From positions 6,445 to 16,487 of the forward strand of contig NZIT01000088.1 in assembly GCA_002691725.1 (NCBI GenBank): a DNA stretch of 10,043 bases, read 5' to 3'. A program made the translations under genes and the position numbers. The notes under the pieces were generated by a model. The model made no database searches. It worked only from the letters and a program-made list of their open reading frames with translations, and had not been told where the DNA came from. Of this stretch, positions 8,420 to 10,043 are shown piece after piece. Each line of letters starts with the position of its first letter. The stretch's first letter is position 1. This stretch comes from SAR116 cluster bacterium. GTDB taxonomy: Bacteria; Pseudomonadota; Alphaproteobacteria; Puniceispirillales; UBA1172.

Positions 8420-9322
8420 ATGTCTGTGTTTGGCCGTCAACATACTGTTAATTCATCTATCACACGCAGCGGAATTGGTCTTCATACCGCGCGGCTGGTT
8501 TCCATCACTATTCAGCCAGCGCCCGTTAATACTGGCATCATTTTTCACCGCTCTGATCTAACTGGCATTGATACGGCTATCCCTGCCCATATCTTTAATG
8601 TCAGTGATGTGTCTCTTAATACCAGCATTTGTAATGCTGATGGGGCTGAAATAGGCACCATTGAGCATCTGATGGCGGCCTTTGCCGGCATGGGAATTGA
8701 TAATGCCTATGTCGATGTATCAGGGCCAGAGCTACCCGCCTTTGATGGCAGCTCAGACCGCTACTGCCAGATGATCAATGAGGCCGGCATAAAAGAACAA
8801 AACGAAGATCGCCGTTTTATTAAAGTCCTCAAGCCAGTTTCGGTAGAAATCAACGCCTCATCATCGCACCTAACCCCCTCCTCATCTCTCCAAATCTCAA
8901 CCAAGATTGATTTTAGTGACCCATTTATTGGTGCCTCGCAATATTTTTATGTTCACGACAATAACAGCTTTATTGAAGAACTGGCGGCTGCCCGGACCTT
9001 CTGTTTGCATAAGGATGTCTCACAAATGCGTGCCGCTGGCTATGCTATTGGCGGCTCATTGGATAATGCCATTGTTGTGAAAGACGGGCAGATGCTTAAT
9101 GAGACGCCGCTGCGCTATACTGATGAGTTTGTTCGTCATAAAACCCTCGACTGTTTAGGTGATTTGCGGCTGGCTGGTATGGGAATTATTGGTCATATGT
9201 CGACTACACGCCCTGGACACCGCATTAATTCAGAATTGCTCAAGGCTTTGTTTAGCGACGATAGCAACTACGCGATTATGACTGGCGAGGAATTAGCCAA
9301 TGCCGAAGAAAAAGTCGCCTGA
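8420..9322 (+). CDS. lpxC: LpxC, UDP-3-O-acyl-N-acetylglucosamine deacetylase
   Basis: LpxC is the cytoplasmic zinc amidase that removes acetate from UDP-3-O-acyl-GlcNAc, the committed step of lipid A synthesis. The 300 aa are close to the usual length (about 305). Key residues are present: GIGLHTA near the start (18-24), GTIEHLMAAFAG with catalytic E82 and zinc ligand H83, PAFDGSSD, AAARTFCL, NAIVV, the RHKTLDCLGD block with zinc ligands H240 and D244, and catalytic H267 in RPGHRIN. The ATG at 8420 has AAAGGA only 2 nt upstream, which is tight. The in-frame GTG at 8426 is spaced 8 nt from the same signal and is an equally reasonable start, shortening the protein by two residues. Its place after ftsZ is usual in Proteobacteria. 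Confidence 0.97.
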   Translation: MSVFGRQHTVNSSITRSGIGLHTARLVSITIQPAPVNTGIIFHRSDLTGIDTAIPAHIFNVSDVSLNTSICNADGAEIGTIEHLMAAFAGMGIDNAYVDVSGPELPAFDGSSDRYCQMINEAGIKEQNEDRRFIKVLKPVSVEINASSSHLTPSSSLQISTKIDFSDPFIGASQYFYVHDNNSFIEELAAARTFCLHKDVSQMRAAGYAIGGSLDNAIVVKDGQMLNETPLRYTDEFVRHKTLDCLGDLRLAGMGIIGHMSTTRPGHRINSELLKALFSDDSNYAIMTGEELANAEEKVA

Positions 9323-9360
9323 CGATATTTTCCAGCCCTATCGTATGAAATGAACTTTAA

Positions 9361-9389
9361 TTGCTTTGCGTATCGGCATAATATATATT
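9361..9389 (+). promoter_or_regulatory. bamD: Possible bamD promoter
   Basis: TTGCTT (9361-9366) and TATATT (9384-9389) are separated by 17 bp within the 94-bp lpxC-bamD gap. The -10 matches the consensus at five of six bases, the -35 only at TTG. A transcript would start around 9396, shortly before the bamD ribosome binding site. It is a plausible but unproven sigma-70-type promoter. Confidence 0.35.
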
Positions 9390-9405
9390 CTGTTAAGGAA
9401 TTTAT

Positions 9406-9410
9406 GGAGA
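9406..9410 (+). promoter_or_regulatory. Ribosome binding site supporting a GTG start for bamD
   Basis: GGAGA is spaced 6 nt ahead of GTG 9417. The in-frame ATG at 9429 is 18 nt away and has no better signal of its own, so the GTG is preferred. Confidence 0.6.
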
Positions 9411-9416
9411 CAAGTT

Positions 9417-10043
9417 GTGCATCATCAAATGGTGAGATCAGTGTTGCTTTTTGGCATAGCATGTCTGGCTATGCTTACCGCTTGTTCAAGCGGTGATGAT
9501 GAACTGGTTCAAATTGAACGCCCTGTCGAAGAAATCTATAATGAAGCGCTTGATTTGGCTCTTGCTGGCGACCAGGCTGATGCGGCATCTCTCTTTGATG
9601 AGGTGGAAAGACAGCATCCCTACTCTGAATGGGCAACGCAAGCACAACTAATGGCCGCATGGTCATTATATGAGAGCAACAATTATCCTGCCGCTTTGGC
9701 CGCATTAAACCGATTTATTGACCTTAATCCCGCGCATCCTGATATCGATTATGCCTATTTTCTGCGCGGCCAATCCTATTATGAGCAAATTGTCGATGTT
9801 GAACGTGATGCTAGCATGACCGTTGCCGCTAAAGAAGCTTTTGAGGCTTTGATCAGGCGGTTCCCAAACAGCGTTTATGCGCGTGATGCCCAATTAAAAG
9901 TAGACCTGACGCTCAGCCATCTGGCTGGCAAAGAAATGGCTGTTGGCCGGTTCTATCTGAAAGCTGGACATTATGATTCTGCGCTCCGCCGATTTAGCAA
10001 AGTTGTCGAGGATTATGATACATCTAATCAAGTCCCCGAAGCA
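9417..10043 (+). CDS. bamD: BamD (ComL/YfiO), outer-membrane assembly lipoprotein (3' partial)
   Basis: BamD is the essential periplasm-facing lipoprotein of the Bam complex, which with BamA folds beta-barrel proteins into the outer membrane. The first 209 residues are in the window and the frame is open at the edge, so the C-terminus (probably some 40-90 residues) is missing. From GTG 9417 there is a lipoprotein signal peptide: a hydrophobic stretch (about 8-20) ending in the lipobox LTAC, with lipidated Cys at residue 23 and Ser at +2, which suits outer-membrane sorting. The mature part shows helical TPR-type repeats characteristic of BamD: VEEIYNEALDLALAGDQADA, ERQHPYSEWATQAQL, NYPAALAALNRFIDLNPAHPD, DYAYFLRGQSYYEQI, IRRFPNSVYARDAQ, and HLAGKEMAVGRFYLKAGHY followed by ALRRFSKVVEDY. 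An ATG start at 9429 is possible and would shorten the signal peptide by four residues. Confidence 0.95.
   Translation, partial: MHHQMVRSVLLFGIACLAMLTACSSGDDELVQIERPVEEIYNEALDLALAGDQADAASLFDEVERQHPYSEWATQAQLMAAWSLYESNNYPAALAALNRFIDLNPAHPDIDYAYFLRGQSYYEQIVDVERDASMTVAAKEAFEALIRRFPNSVYARDAQLKVDLTLSHLAGKEMAVGRFYLKAGHYDSALRRFSKVVEDYDTSNQVPEA

Noticed and set aside
9322..9344. Inverted repeat ACGATA / TATCGT at the lpxC stop
   Set aside because: Six AT-rich pairs around an 11-nt loop make a weak stem, and no T-run follows, so a terminator call is not supported.
1..10043. An accessory or previously undescribed system
   Set aside because: Every coding region belongs to the conserved cell wall, division and envelope cluster in its standard order, with no insertion, foreign composition or unexplained gene.

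Overview
The window is a stretch of the division and cell wall (dcw) cluster of a Gram-negative alphaproteobacterium, with every gene on the + strand. In order it reads murG (5' end cut off), murC, murB, ddl, ftsQ, ftsA, ftsZ, lpxC and bamD (3' end cut off). The gene order, the FtsZ C-terminal peptide ending [10 protein letters not shown], and lpxC and bamD directly after ftsZ are typical of Alphaproteobacteria. Moderate GC content with a compact marine-type layout would fit a SAR116/Rhodospirillales-like lineage, but that placement is only a guess. LpxC and BamD imply an outer membrane with lipid A.

Region 1 (1-6288) is one tightly packed block. Each gene overlaps the next: murG/murC, murC/murB and ftsQ/ftsA share ATGA, murB/ddl overlap by 8 bp and ddl/ftsQ by 10 bp. 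This predicts one transcript with translational coupling. MurG, MurC, MurB and Ddl make the lipid II precursor: MurB and MurC make UDP-MurNAc and add the first L-Ala, Ddl supplies D-Ala-D-Ala, and MurG adds GlcNAc at the membrane. FtsQ and FtsA follow as divisome components.

Region 2 (6289-8304) is a 144-bp gap holding a 7-bp-stem hairpin just ahead of a good ribosome binding site, then ftsZ from a GTG start. FtsZ is long (623 aa) because of a disordered linker of about 290 residues.

Region 3 (8305-10043) moves to the outer membrane. The ftsZ-lpxC gap (115 bp) carries a perfect 14-bp inverted repeat directly upstream of a promoter-like sequence. lpxC (committed step of lipid A synthesis) follows, then a 94-bp gap with a plausible promoter, then bamD (outer-membrane protein assembly lipoprotein).

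No gap exceeds 300 bases. I saw no RNA gene, mobile element, CRISPR array or sign of transfer. I found no undescribed system; the most notable non-coding signal is the inverted repeat upstream of lpxC.
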